Under the pieces are notes generated by a model. That model saw only the letters and a list, made by a program, of their open reading frames with translations. It searched no databases and was not told where the DNA came from. A DNA stretch of 64,000 nt, taken from NCBI GenBank assembly GCA_040285825.1, contig JAUPSS010000003.1:3286001-3350000 (forward strand). Direction: 5' to 3'. Positions 11,301 to 19,951 of the stretch are shown here, in pieces (the stretch's first letter is position 1; every line of letters begins with the position of its first letter). The stretch is from Eukaryota sp. TZLM1-RC. Lineage: Eukaryota > Metamonada: BaSk clade. A program made the translations under genes and the position numbers.

Positions 11301-14300
11301 AGAATTCAAAAGAATTTTACAGAAAAGCCAGGAACGAGTGCAAATGGTTCCATGTAATAGACAAAAAGAGATCACTTTTCTCAAAGATTCAATGCCACTC
11401 AAAATATTCGTCATATCTGTCTTCTTAAACTCCTCCTGCTGTAGAGCATTCAAAACAATTTCTTCAAAATGTGGCCACTTTCCACTACTGAGAATTCTTA
11501 GAAATTCCTGAGGGTCAAAATGAGGGGAAAGTGATTGACTGGATAGAATTGAAGGATGAGAAAACAAAAGGGACGTTGTCTTAAAGATTGGTATCCAAGG
11601 GTTCCTATCGCCCAACTTAGCCTTAAATTCACCAACCAAAAACTCTCCAGCTTCAGAAAGAAAACCCTGTAGCAAGTTAAAATGAACCAATAAGCAAGAA
11701 GAATTAACCAAAGCTGCTTCCCTGAATGATTTAATCAGTGATCCACATAGAAAAGAAACAAACTTGGAACTCAAAAGCCTCTTTCCAGAAAAAGAATGTT
11801 GTATCGCTGTCAACAGATATGCCTTGTTTTCTCGAAGGACACTATTGCAAGAACTTTGAGTGTGATTGCAACTGGAAAGAAGAACATCAAGAAAACTGCA
11901 GTAAAGTCTAATGAAACCACCTCGGGGATAAAGGTTCTTTCTTTCGTTAGATATTTCCAATTCAGACGCACAGTCAGAGATAAAGCACCAACTGAAAAGG
12001 GAAAGTACAGCAACTGTACGTTGTCGAATGCTGTGAATTATTTGATTGCAATCAATCAAAAATGATTGACAAACAACACCTGCAGGCAAATGTACAAGCT
12101 GCTCGTAAAGATTAATTTCTTCCTCCACAAGATAAAAGAAAACAGACAAATTTTCCTTCCAAGTAGAATCACTTGAAACACGTGGAAATGAAGACTTTGT
12201 TAGCAATGAACTTAATAGTAAATCAAAAACCACAAAAACTGGGTAGAAATAAGCATGAAAAACACCACGTTCACTTGTAAAAGCCTTGGCGTGAAACAAT
12301 AGTAAACGAAAATAGTTAGCGGAAAACCCCACTTCCCTTTCGAATGAAATTGAAAAAAGTAAATGGCAAAAAGAGACCGTTAGGTCAAAAAACGACTCTG
12401 ATGATGTGTCAAAGTCGAGAGAAGTCGTTTTACTTCCATTCAATCCAGCATCAGTATCATATTGGTACATTGGCGTTCTTTGGGATACCCAATTATGGTA
12501 AAGTAAATCACAGACACAATCATAAAAAGATGGAGACTCAATAAACAATGAAATGTTGGAATTATTAAGGGAAAAGGATAAACAAAGCTGCTCAACAAGA
12601 GAATGACAAAGATTTTGATTGGAAATTTCAGGGTAATTGATTGACGTGCAATGTGAAATTAAGATTGAGTAAATGAATGGTCTTGTTGCGATTTGGGAGT
12701 AATCAATCAAGACATGATCAGTTTCCTTATTCCTTATTGACTCTTGAAAAACATCATCAAATCCTTCGCCAGATGCAGTCAGAAGCAGGAAATAACGAGT
12801 CAGACAAGCTTTTGTTAAAGGAAAACTGCAAATACTTTTCCCAGCCATAAACCAAAAAGTTTCATTAAAAGAACTTCCGAAAAGTAACGACGACAAGGTA
12901 ATATCATAGAGTAGTACAATACACTCTAAAGCAGTCATTCTCACGTCATCGCAGCTTGACTTTAGAAGACTAAGAAAAGGAGTCGCTCCACCAAGAGAAG
13001 ACAGTCCCTCTGCAGCCACGGATGATCGATCAGAAACCAAAACAGCACGGATAATTTTCAACATCTCAAAAGATTGGTGCTCACAGTCAGTTGTTATGGC
13101 GTACCTGGCAAGTGAAACAACATCTTCAGCTTCCACAAGATCAAAATTAGATTTATTATTCCTGGGACTACTACACATTACCAAGATTAAACTAATAAGT
13201 TTTTTCCGTAAACGTTTGATTTGGAAGAATGAATAAACTTCAGAATCATTATAAGAGTAATGTCGACGTAAAAGATCCAAAATCGGTTGAATTCCATTGA
13301 CTTTTGCCTTAAAAAGAACACCGTCTTGGAAAGCCAACTTTGTGAGAAAATCTAATACCATTAAATGAGTGTTGAATTCAGAAGACTTCCAGATTCTTGA
13401 GTCAAGAATGAGAAACAGAACTACCTGATAGCGGAGTTCCAGATTGATAGATGAAAATATAAACTTTCTTAAAAGAATTGCTGTCGTACTGCATAAATGA
13501 GTGCAGCTAATCTTCTGCAAAAGGAAACCAATTACTCTGATTCCATCAATTGATTGAAGAGTTGATTGATTAGCATGGGACCTGTCAGTTAATTTGAACA
13601 ACAACTCCAAAATTTGGGGCAAAACTGCAGTTTTTTCACTCAATAAAAGTCCTGATTTTTGACCTGACGCCGTGACATATATGGGCTGATCCAACTGAGT
13701 AAATAGAGGGAACAACACAGGCAAGCCTCCCAAAGCAAAAATATTCTGACGAATATTAGAGATTGTCGTAACGACGGAACCGCCAAGCAGTGTTCCATGC
13801 ATTCTGTAAGATTTGATACCTCCCAAAGGTGCAAAATCAAAAACTTGATTACCAGAAACTGCTCGGGCTGAATAGGAGAGGTACACGTTACATGAGAGCG
13901 AAAGTAGATGATCTGACATGTTGACAGATGATTGATTGATCTCTTCTTTTTGAAAAATCAAATCTGATTGATCAGACTGACTGTATGTGGAGTAATCAAT
14001 GAAAAATTCATTAGGATTGAATGTAAAATCATATTGAGGTCCAATCAAAAACAAGGCCTTTGCTTGTTGAGGGTGCAAGAAACAATTGAACAGATAGAAG
14101 GGTCCTAAAGCCCCACAAAGGTTAAACCCTATGAAATTACGAGTCAATGCGGATGCAACACTAAGATATTTGGATTTAATTGAGTTGACTAGTTGACCAT
14201 TGAGGTATACATCAATACAAGGTTTGGAAGAAGTTAAAGACTTTGGTGGCTGTGTGATTGAAAAGTGATACCATTTGCCGGTGAAAAGTTCAAAATCAGA

Positions 14301-15602
14301 TAAAGTCGCTTGAAATATCTTGACTGTTTTTCTTTTTGGATTTTTTGAAGTTATTATCAAACAAATTTGCCTTTCTTCGCCGGCAATGGTACACTTGATA
14401 CCCTCGCCTTGTTCTGTCATAAAAGAAAAGAGAACGATACCGGGATTCGAACCCTGCACCTTGTTGTTAACAGTACGACCATTGAACCCATTCCACTGTG
14501 AGTGGCAAAATTTTTGCAAATTTTCCTCAAATTTTTGACTGCCAAGGACTTCCACTGAATCCACAAAGCTTCCAATTTTGAACCACATACTGATACCCCA
14601 ACCACCACTCAACCATTTATCAATAACAGGTACTTGAATGCCAGACGACACTCCATCAAACCCAAAGAAGGAGATAGGCCCTTCATGATCAATTAATGCA
14701 GTTCCACACAAGAGATTCAGCACTTGATGGTATAAGGAAGGACGGTAGATTTGGTTATTAATAGACTTGCTCTTTAGTAGAGAGAAGAGCATTTTCAGTT
14801 GAGACACTGAAAGAGAATGTGAAGCCAGAGACTCTAGCAAAGAGAAATATAAGGAAATCGACTCGTGATCAGGATCTGATGACGTGATAAGGTTAATAAT
14901 GACGTCAACTGCCCCAGAATGGCATAAAAATGACCTATTATGAGATGAACTGGAAGAAAAATCAACAAGTGTAGTGAGTAAATAACTTTGGGCAGATTGT
15001 TCTAAATTGGGGATTATTTTTAAAACAAAAATGACACCATCACTGTTTCGAATTATATGAGATTTGTCACCTAAAAACTTGCGTTCTAAAAATAGAAACA
15101 AAAGTACATCTAATGTTGACCGCGAAGAAAGAAATTCTCGGGAGAAAGATTCCAAAATAGTATCAGAGAGTTTATCATAGAACCCGGTTTCCAATGCCCA
15201 TTTCTTGTTGGAAACAGAGTGTTCAAGAAGAACCACGATGAAATGAAACAATAAGTGAAAGATTACATGGTTCTGATAACACGAGAGTGAGGTTAAGACG
15301 CTGTCAAAAGCACCATTCTCTCTAAAAGAACGTTGGTGATGACTTTTGTGAGTTTTGATTATGGTAACTGCTGCGACAATTGCCGTTTTGACAGCATCTT
15401 CGTCTTGACATCTAGACTTCATGACAAGACATTGGAGGAGTGCTTTGATATATGGAGATTCTTTGGAATTGAGATGGTCATCCTTGAGATTGGGGAATGA
15501 ACAAAGTAGTGAAACAAAGTGACCAGAGGCAGTGTCACGGGTGTCAGGATTATAAAAGAGGTCTAGTAGATCATCAGGTGAAGGGACATCTGTATTGGCC
15601 AT
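8328..15602 (-). CDS. BEACH-WD40 protein (neurobeachin/LvsA-like), 2424 aa
   Basis: One uninterrupted frame of 2424 codons with an ATG start at 15602. Order: helical armadillo-like N-terminus; concanavalin-like lectin domain (about residues 320-480, GGWGISMWFKIG); a conserved region with FALGGLPVLFPLF (about 625); acidic linker; PH-like domain (about 1650-1765); BEACH domain (about 1785-2065, with NFDYLMFLNTISGRTYHDL); C-terminal WD40 repeats (about 2165-2424, e.g. SRDTTVMIWDF). BEACH proteins act in vesicle and lysosome trafficking and autophagy as large membrane scaffolds. There is no FYVE finger, so it is more like neurobeachin/LvsA/Bph1 than WDFY3. The lectin-like domain carries about 40 extra residues with a tRNA-like sequence. 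Confidence 0.95.
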   Translation of the reverse strand: MANTDVPSPDDLLDLFYNPDTRDTASGHFVSLLCSFPNLKDDHLNSKESPYIKALLQCLVMKSRCQDEDAVKTAIVAAVTIIKTHKSHHQRSFRENGAFDSVLTSLSCYQNHVIFHLLFHFIVVLLEHSVSNKKWALETGFYDKLSDTILESFSREFLSSRSTLDVLLFLFLERKFLGDKSHIIRNSDGVIFVLKIIPNLEQSAQSYLLTTLVDFSSSSSHNRSFLCHSGAVDVIINLITSSDPDHESISLYFSLLESLASHSLSVSQLKMLFSLLKSKSINNQIYRPSLYHQVLNLLCGTALIDHEGPISFFGFDGVSSGIQVPVIDKWLSGGWGISMWFKIGSFVDSVEVLGSQKFEENLQKFCHSQWNGFNGRTVNNKVQGSNPGIVLFSFMTEQGEGIKCTIAGEERQICLIITSKNPKRKTVKIFQATLSDFELFTGKWYHFSITQPPKSLTSSKPCIDVYLNGQLVNSIKSKYLSVASALTRNFIGFNLCGALGPFYLFNCFLHPQQAKALFLIGPQYDFTFNPNEFFIDYSTYSQSDQSDLIFQKEEINQSSVNMSDHLLSLSCNVYLSYSARAVSGNQVFDFAPLGGIKSYRMHGTLLGGSVVTTISNIRQNIFALGGLPVLFPLFTQLDQPIYVTASGQKSGLLLSEKTAVLPQILELLFKLTDRSHANQSTLQSIDGIRVIGFLLQKISCTHLCSTTAILLRKFIFSSINLELRYQVVLFLILDSRIWKSSEFNTHLMVLDFLTKLAFQDGVLFKAKVNGIQPILDLLRRHYSYNDSEVYSFFQIKRLRKKLISLILVMCSSPRNNKSNFDLVEAEDVVSLARYAITTDCEHQSFEMLKIIRAVLVSDRSSVAAEGLSSLGGATPFLSLLKSSCDDVRMTALECIVLLYDITLSSLLFGSSFNETFWFMAGKSICSFPLTKACLTRYFLLLTASGEGFDDVFQESIRNKETDHVLIDYSQIATRPFIYSILISHCTSINYPEISNQNLCHSLVEQLCLSFSLNNSNISLFIESPSFYDCVCDLLYHNWVSQRTPMYQYDTDAGLNGSKTTSLDFDTSSESFFDLTVSFCHLLFSISFEREVGFSANYFRLLLFHAKAFTSERGVFHAYFYPVFVVFDLLLSSLLTKSSFPRVSSDSTWKENLSVFFYLVEEEINLYEQLVHLPAGVVCQSFLIDCNQIIHSIRQRTVAVLSLFSWCFISDCASELEISNERKNLYPRGGFIRLYCSFLDVLLSSCNHTQSSCNSVLRENKAYLLTAIQHSFSGKRLLSSKFVSFLCGSLIKSFREAALVNSSCLLVHFNLLQGFLSEAGEFLVGEFKAKLGDRNPWIPIFKTTSLLFSHPSILSSQSLSPHFDPQEFLRILSSGKWPHFEEIVLNALQQEEFKKTDMTNILSGIESLRKVISFCLLHGTICTRSWLFCKILLNSPDFYSFLTHKDIRLVETFASEWKSSLSYYQVLIHDVFQRESKRLLTASDRLKQEDELTLLAWRRICRMVRHERSPWGLRRTKQDHSSLEEIEQEEEFLRCYNNQIACQSDLFWSLDMTENSSRMRLLLERNFSGSRHEGRVSRGNTRDNDTSDSHSIGQDRIHEVLYNLGAEDDAEDDFDDIDGISQIVAQSESTLLAQKDASSAQKQNISEQSDRTVLVVPCERLSITNIIIGSLKITTKSIVFHETKKITNRQYDQTFVLSLDDADADYLRESSWALNDILAVQGRRYLLSPTALEIFFFDNSSLLLNFNRSIRKKVYSTLCSLRPSNLVSFNSLNAADVIKRSNVTSLWQKRLISNFDYLMFLNTISGRTYHDLSQYPVMPWVIRDYSSKEINLEDPNIYRNFARPIGAQLDDTQKLSKKFDDTKFCDPMTEQYKDSSNRSQYHHAFHYLTPATVLYYLVRLEPFTTITIDYHGRDTFDEPDRMFYDIGQTWSSCLTSPADIRELIPEFFYSDLFLRNVNNVFFGNTSSQRDITNVTLPSWANNDPFLFVKINRAALESEYVSQNIHHWIDLIFGFQQRGDEAAKVFNRYRPHCYYSVAFEKIQNPQLRKSIVNAIREFGQIPVQLFKKPHPTRHTLKTIQNFHRRDQCLNFSLKSLHQISEAISDSILLVRKFEDKVMTLNRTFAFSQHCLTSSFAKTQYSDIGNSLDFLIKDEESLAESMFEISSNGKFLITCNHWDYSFKIFDTRNLSLVCSICRHKDVIVACTLVECANQSFLITASRDTTVMIWDFSPNSQQPVSTDPLHILYGHDDAVISVCATIDLVISGSVDGTIIIHTLSARYIRTIEYPLLSPVSFLLFVPFNCILATSNVDNSLCLFNINGTLLSRRKLNHSVTNMLLYSHNCFSKKNFLQVGNCQPNSYLNDDYLHEFVFLGFADGTLEVWSLTPLNCVKQISKFDSAVVCLCLSDDLKCLLVGLDDGKVAVFGL
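14436..14505 (-). other. tRNA(Asn)-like sequence inside BEACH coding frame
   Basis: On the minus strand, in order: an A-box-like TGGGTTCAATGG, the loop CTGTTAA (anticodon GTT, Asn-type), variable-region-like AAGGTG, a perfect B-box GGTTCGAATCC, a 3' acceptor-like stretch and then TTTT runs. Six of seven acceptor positions can pair if wobbles are allowed. The 3' D-stem is missing and the anticodon stem does not pair, so this is a tRNA relic or tRNA-derived SINE head and not a working tRNA. It stays in frame, giving GRTVNNKVQGSNPG in the protein. Confidence 0.5.
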
Positions 15603-15684
15603 TATACTTTAACAGTTTTCATCTGAGCATTTTACTTCTATTGCTGATTCCATATACTCTCTTAATGTTTTTATTCATTTAACA

Positions 15685-16700
15685 AGAAATATGAAAACAT
15701 AAAATACACAACTAAAACTCCACCTCCTCAAAAAATGCCTCCCCTACATCAAAACAATTAGTTGCTAACGATTCAGAAAATTTCCCAAAGGAAGAGAGTA
15801 AATCAGAAATTAGTTTTACCATTCCCTTGAAAATAGAAAAAACAATCCTGTTTTACCAGTAAACACGATTGAAATTTCTTTCAGTTCTTTCCTTTACAAC
15901 TACAACAAAATCCTCAAAAAAGCCATAGCACCCTTACCCAGAGATCCAAGCAACGAAAAAACAAAGGAACATAAATTATGTTGGGCATGAGAATTTTCAT
16001 TAACTGAGGAAATGGGTTTCGCATATTTAGCAATTTCATATTTTTCGCCAGCAAGAAGAGGATTATTTACATCTGCGTTAATGAAATGTTCGTTAGAAGA
16101 ATTACAAGGGTCAATGGACATGGCGTCTGAAATAGTAAAACTACCATTTAAACAGGAAACAACTAGATCGCTTCTTTTCAGACACATAGAAGCTCTGTTG
16201 TAGCGCGTACTATCAATACTGGGGTCATCAAGCATTAATTTTGATAACAACGGCTCTAAAATAGAATCTACTCGATATGATTTGCACATTACTTAAATTT
16301 GGTCCCTGATATTATTATGCACTTTACTTCTAAATGTAACGAAACGTTTACAGTTCAACAGATGAGTAAACAAAAGAGGTTCTCCACATTTACTTGTTAA
16401 ATGATGGGGCAAATTGTTTGAAAATAGAAAATAACGAAAACGCATGTTTGAAAGCCATTCATTGTTTTTTAACAAAAGTCCATAAACAGAGGGAATTTAA
16501 GTTACTAAAGCAGCAGCAGAACTATCACGAATGTCCTTTTAAAAATTTCCAAAAGCGGGATTTTCAGTTTTGGCCAAGCCAAGTCTTACTTCATAATCCA
16601 AGCTTTCATATAATTTAACAAGATGGTGCTGAAGCTTTTTCAGGCAAAAAGGTAAATTTGGAAGTGATTGGTTGGGAATTTCTTGAACATTGGCCTCCCT
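15685..16700 (-). mobile_element. LINE-A copy 2, 5'-truncated
   Basis: Minus-strand frames (15900-16289, 16293-16475, 16539-16748) match the C-terminal third of the fuller copy at 53160-56361: LPNLPFCLKKLQHHLVKLYE, then CGEPLLFTHLLNCK (CCHC) and the endonuclease-like domain with CLNGSFTISDAMSID. The 3' UTR also matches 53160-53230. Identity is high, but stops and frameshifts occur. It ends about 80 bp beyond the BEACH start codon and so occupies that gene's upstream region. Confidence 0.85.
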
Positions 16701-17344
16701 TAAACTGTCACTATTTTCTTTTCCTTTGGACTTTGATGCCTCATTCAACAGTCCTTCAACTTCTGCCCAGGCTTTCTTATCTTTGAAACTCGTGGAGACT
16801 CTACACCTATTTCATCCCTTTCATTAAACGATCATTTTTTTAGCTGTTGATGACGTTCCTCCAGAACCTGACAGTCCAAAGTGTATCAATAAAACTATCT
16901 GGTCAATATTGGCTAATGAAATCAACTACAAATTATATATTAGAACTCATAGACCATCTGTGAGTTTGGGCCTTTAAGTTGGGTTTATCTTATGACTAAC
17001 ACGGTATCATTTTCTATTTGTAAATATTCTGATGATTTTTATTATGAAATGTAAAGTAATTCATCACGTATATCAATAATGTCGTTTGAATCTCAGAGCT
17101 AGAGTGTACATCCATGTTGCAAAATAAACTAAATCAGAATCAACAATAATTATTACTAAAAAAACTTAGACTTTCGATGACTTTGATTGAGGAATTGACC
17201 AATTGTTGCAAATGTTCAGAAGGATTAAACAAGTCGTACACCATAAATGGAGTTAGTGTCATGGTAGAAAAACCACCATCAGTAGTAAGAGAGGGTGTGT
17301 GTACAGAAAAGTCAAGACAAAGGAAGGAAACTAGGATAAGTAGG
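16701..17344. other. Unassigned spacer between two retroelement relics
   Basis: About 640 bases, AT-rich, between LINE-A copy 2 and Ty3 copy 2. Open frames on both strands near 17170-17345 have no recognised domain. I see no RNA gene or repeat here. Confidence 0.4.
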
Positions 17345-18076
17345 AGAGATGAATTGAGAATATTGGATTGTATTCTATACGTGAATACTGATGATTGTTC
17401 CGTAAGTATATTATTTAGGGAGTCAGCATCAAACCAAGGTGACATTGGTTCAAGCTTGTCCGGTTCTGAGCTGTCCTTCTGCTCCATATATTCTCTGAAG
17501 TAAGTGAAAGCTCCCCCTGCGAGCTACGTATAGATGTGAATCGTAGTTTTGAATCTGATAATAAACAAGGCAGGCATTTTGGACAGTAGGATGTCCTATT
17601 TTTTGCTCAATGGAAATTATCCCTATTCTCCTACCGAACTGGTCCAATAGAGAAGCCTTACAATGATCTGGCTCAATGATGGAAGTGGCCATGATCTCAT
17701 TTACCCGTTTGTTCATTCCTGAGATTCTGTGACGTCATTCTGCGCTTCATCCGTAAGTTTATCTACTCAATATGTCAAGAGCTTTTATGAGTTCAAATTT
17801 TTTGTTTAGCGGAATTTCTAATTAACTTCGGCTAACCTTAATCTGGGGACCAACATTTCAGAGTCAAAGATGTCTTTCTGAAGGATGTCTGACATTTTGC
17901 TGATACCTTGCTGATGGCTGTTAATAATGAATCATCTTAGCTTTTACTGTAGTTATGTGCGGTATACCTTTTGATTTAACTTTGGTTCAATAATAATATT
18001 GATGCCTCAGGTCGTGAAGTTAAGAAAATTTGATTTATTTTCTATTCATATTATATCAGCCTAACGGCGCCAACCA
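17345..18076 (-). mobile_element. Ty3 copy 2: LTR, leader and N-terminal gag
   Basis: The minus strand reads LTR (about 18076 to 18000, GGTTGGCGCC...GGCATCA), a leader, then gag from about 17895. Two frames (17450-17716 and the start of 17140-17487) match the first element: KRVNEIM with ASLLDQFGRRIG, and SSEPDKLEP with PWFDADSLNNI. Homology stops near 17345, so the copy is truncated. This copy fixes the LTR boundaries for the whole family. Confidence 0.85.
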
Positions 18077-18099
18077 AAGGACATAAGGAGTATGCGATT

Positions 18100-18415
18100 C
18101 AGCATTCAAGAAAGCAACTTTGTTTTATATTTATCAATTTTAATGTTTTCGGCAATACTTAAACCATTCTTGTATTTTGACTGAGCTAACGATATAAAAG
18201 AATCATTACACACATCAGTTGATCTCACATCAGTAATGACAATCGTCCCTTCAAAACCTTGAAGCATTAAAACACCTCTATTTCGACCAAAAGAACTCGA
18301 AATATCTTCATTAACCAAACGAGAGATTAATGGTTCTAAAAAAGAAACAATTCTGTGTGACTTTGACATACAACAGAGTTGATCTGTAACTGCTTCATGT
18401 TTTCCTAAAATTGTA
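18100..18415 (-). mobile_element. LINE-D fragment: endonuclease-like domain
   Basis: Frame 18106-18369 (-) aligns with the C-terminal region of LINE-A: CKSYRVDSFLEPLLSKL there corresponds to MSKSHRIVSFLEPLISRL here, and the catalytic-like Asp lies in GTIVITDVRSTD. It is too diverged from LINE-A to be the same subfamily. No RT survives. It lies between Ty3 copy 2 and the gag-only element. Confidence 0.65.
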
Positions 18416-18454
18416 ATGTGTTTACTAGACCTGTGTTTGATAATTCTGTGGAGA

Positions 18455-18595
18455 TGTTGTTGTTGAACTCAAATTGAATTAGTAGGTTTCTTTGTATTTC
18501 GACTGATGACGTGATACTCATTTATGAATCAGTTTTATTAATAAACTCAGATTTCTCTCTCTCTCCTTCGTGTGTTCATCTGCCTAACGGCATCA
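18455..18595 (+). repeat. 5' LTR of gag-only element
   Basis: 141 bp, begins TGTTGTTGTTGAAC and ends GGCATCA. By eye it is identical base for base to 19419-19559. The LTR end and downstream bases form the palindrome CAATAATTATTG, possibly part of an unusual primer-binding site. I see no standard TGG-type tRNA primer match directly at the LTR end. Confidence 0.95.
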
Positions 18596-18621
18596 ATAAT
18601 TATTGGCCCTTCTTATTTCAG

Positions 18622-19377
18622 ATGATTGTTCCTTCTGTCAACCTCCCGTCTCTTTCTTCCATGAAAGTTGAAAGTGTTCTCTTGTTCCTACAAGAGTGGA
18701 AGATCTATTCTTCTGTGACTTCTAAGAAAGAGCTTGTTCCAGCAAGACTCTTGGTCGATTCTTTTCTGTTAGAGTCCCTATCTCTCCAGAAATCCGACGT
18801 CTCTTCCAGTGACGATGTTCTTCTTAGACATCTTCAATCTGTCGTATCGTTCGCCACGTACGAAGATTTTAGTCTGGCTATGTCAGAACTGAAGCTTGAT
18901 GTCCGTATTGGTGACGTCCGAGAACGTATGTCCTGTTACCTGCGACGTTTCCTCCAGGTAAAGAGTAGGGCTTCCGGACTGAAGTTACCAGACACAGCTT
19001 TTCTGAATCGATTTGCCAGAGGAATTCTTCCCGTAGGTCTTCAACGTTCTCTACTAGCGAGAATTCGAGATGATGTATTCCCAGATCTTCACTCTCTTGT
19101 CGAAACCACTACTGATGAGCTGTTGGACTGCTCTAGGGTTGCTTCATGGACTCGTGGTTTCAAAACCTCAGTGAATGATGTGGAACGTACGGCTGGCACT
19201 AAAACGAGGTCCTCTTGGCGCTCTCAGGATTTAAAAAATCAGTCGTGCTTCAAGTGCCACAAGCCTGGACACATCTCCCGCGATTGTCCAACTAAAATCA
19301 AACATGAGGTAAATTATTTGTGTCACACAAACGATGCACCAAAGAGTTTAACAAACCCCATATCTTCCCTCTATTGA
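18622..19377 (+). CDS. Gag protein of the gag-only element, 251 aa
   Basis: The likely start is ATG 18622, just past the 5' LTR; an upstream in-frame ATG at 18511 lies inside the LTR. The capsid-like N-terminal part resembles a retrotransposon gag domain (FLQEWKIYSS near the start, LRRFLQVKSR mid-protein). A canonical CCHC zinc knuckle CFKCHKPGHISRDC lies near residues 210-225. The role would be particle assembly and RNA packaging. The frame is intact, GC-richer than neighbouring host genes, and ends at TGA before the polypurine tract. No pol domain follows. Confidence 0.9.
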   Translation: MIVPSVNLPSLSSMKVESVLLFLQEWKIYSSVTSKKELVPARLLVDSFLLESLSLQKSDVSSSDDVLLRHLQSVVSFATYEDFSLAMSELKLDVRIGDVRERMSCYLRRFLQVKSRASGLKLPDTAFLNRFARGILPVGLQRSLLARIRDDVFPDLHSLVETTTDELLDCSRVASWTRGFKTSVNDVERTAGTKTRSSWRSQDLKNQSCFKCHKPGHISRDCPTKIKHEVNYLCHTNDAPKSLTNPISSLY

Positions 19378-19418
19378 GACAGTACTGTATTTGTCCTCAG
19401 AAAAGTGGGAAAAAGTAG

Positions 19419-19559
19419 TGTTGTTGTTGAACTCAAATTGAATTAGTAGGTTTCTTTGTATTTCGACTGATGACGTGATACTCATTTATGAATCAGTTTT
19501 ATTAATAAACTCAGATTTCTCTCTCTCTCCTTCGTGTGTTCATCTGCCTAACGGCATCA
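19419..19559 (+). repeat. 3' LTR of gag-only element
   Basis: Identical to the 5' LTR at 18455-18595. It is preceded by the polypurine tract and followed by GAGA, the 4-bp target duplication. Confidence 0.95.
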
Positions 19560-19563
19560 GAGA

Positions 19564-19951
19564 TTTTGTTTGAGATTTTCATTAAAAGAGTGAAACTTGA
19601 ATTGATTACCTTCTTTTATCAATTCACAACCAGTGTGACAAGGAGCCTAAAACGAGTTTTTGGCATTGTTTCATATATCAATTGCGGCTCAAGGTAATGT
19701 CAAAACAATAAAAGTGGCAAAATTAATAGAATTCCAAACATAATCCCTAATGTTACTATACTATCTATTGATTCAGCAGAGAGCAGAAACGATGGAGCTT
19801 GAAAACGAAGCTCAGGATATGAAAGAAATCAATTCTTTACCAATTTTTGAAAGAAAATATATTTAAATTAAACACATCAATTTAATTTATAAAAATCACA
19901 CCCCAGGTATTATACGCAGAGTTTGAAAAATTCTAAAAGTTCATAATTGGT
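19564..19951. other. Intergenic stretch
   Basis: About 390 AT-rich bases between the gag-only element and the SMC gene's 3' end. I see no coding or RNA feature. Confidence 0.4.

Larger units (their letters stand above)
18455..19559 (+). mobile_element. Gag-only (TR-GAG-like) non-autonomous LTR retrotransposon, complete
   Basis: Two identical 141-bp LTRs (TG...CA) flank 823 bp that encode only gag. A purine-rich tract AGAAAAGTGGGAAAAAGTAG (19399-19418) abuts the 3' LTR. A 4-bp target duplication GAGA lies at 18451-18454 and 19560-19563. There is no protease, RT or integrase, so mobility would need proteins from another element. Identical LTRs mean recent insertion. The layout matches terminal-repeat-with-GAG elements described in plants; relation to the local Ty3 family is suggested by a similar LTR end (GGCATCA followed by ATAATTATTG-like sequence). 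Confidence 0.93.

Noticed and set aside
14436-14505. A functional tRNA gene on the minus strand
   Set aside because: B-box, anticodon loop and wobble-tolerant acceptor pairing are present, but the 3' D-stem is missing and the anticodon stem does not pair. Reported as a tRNA-like relic only.
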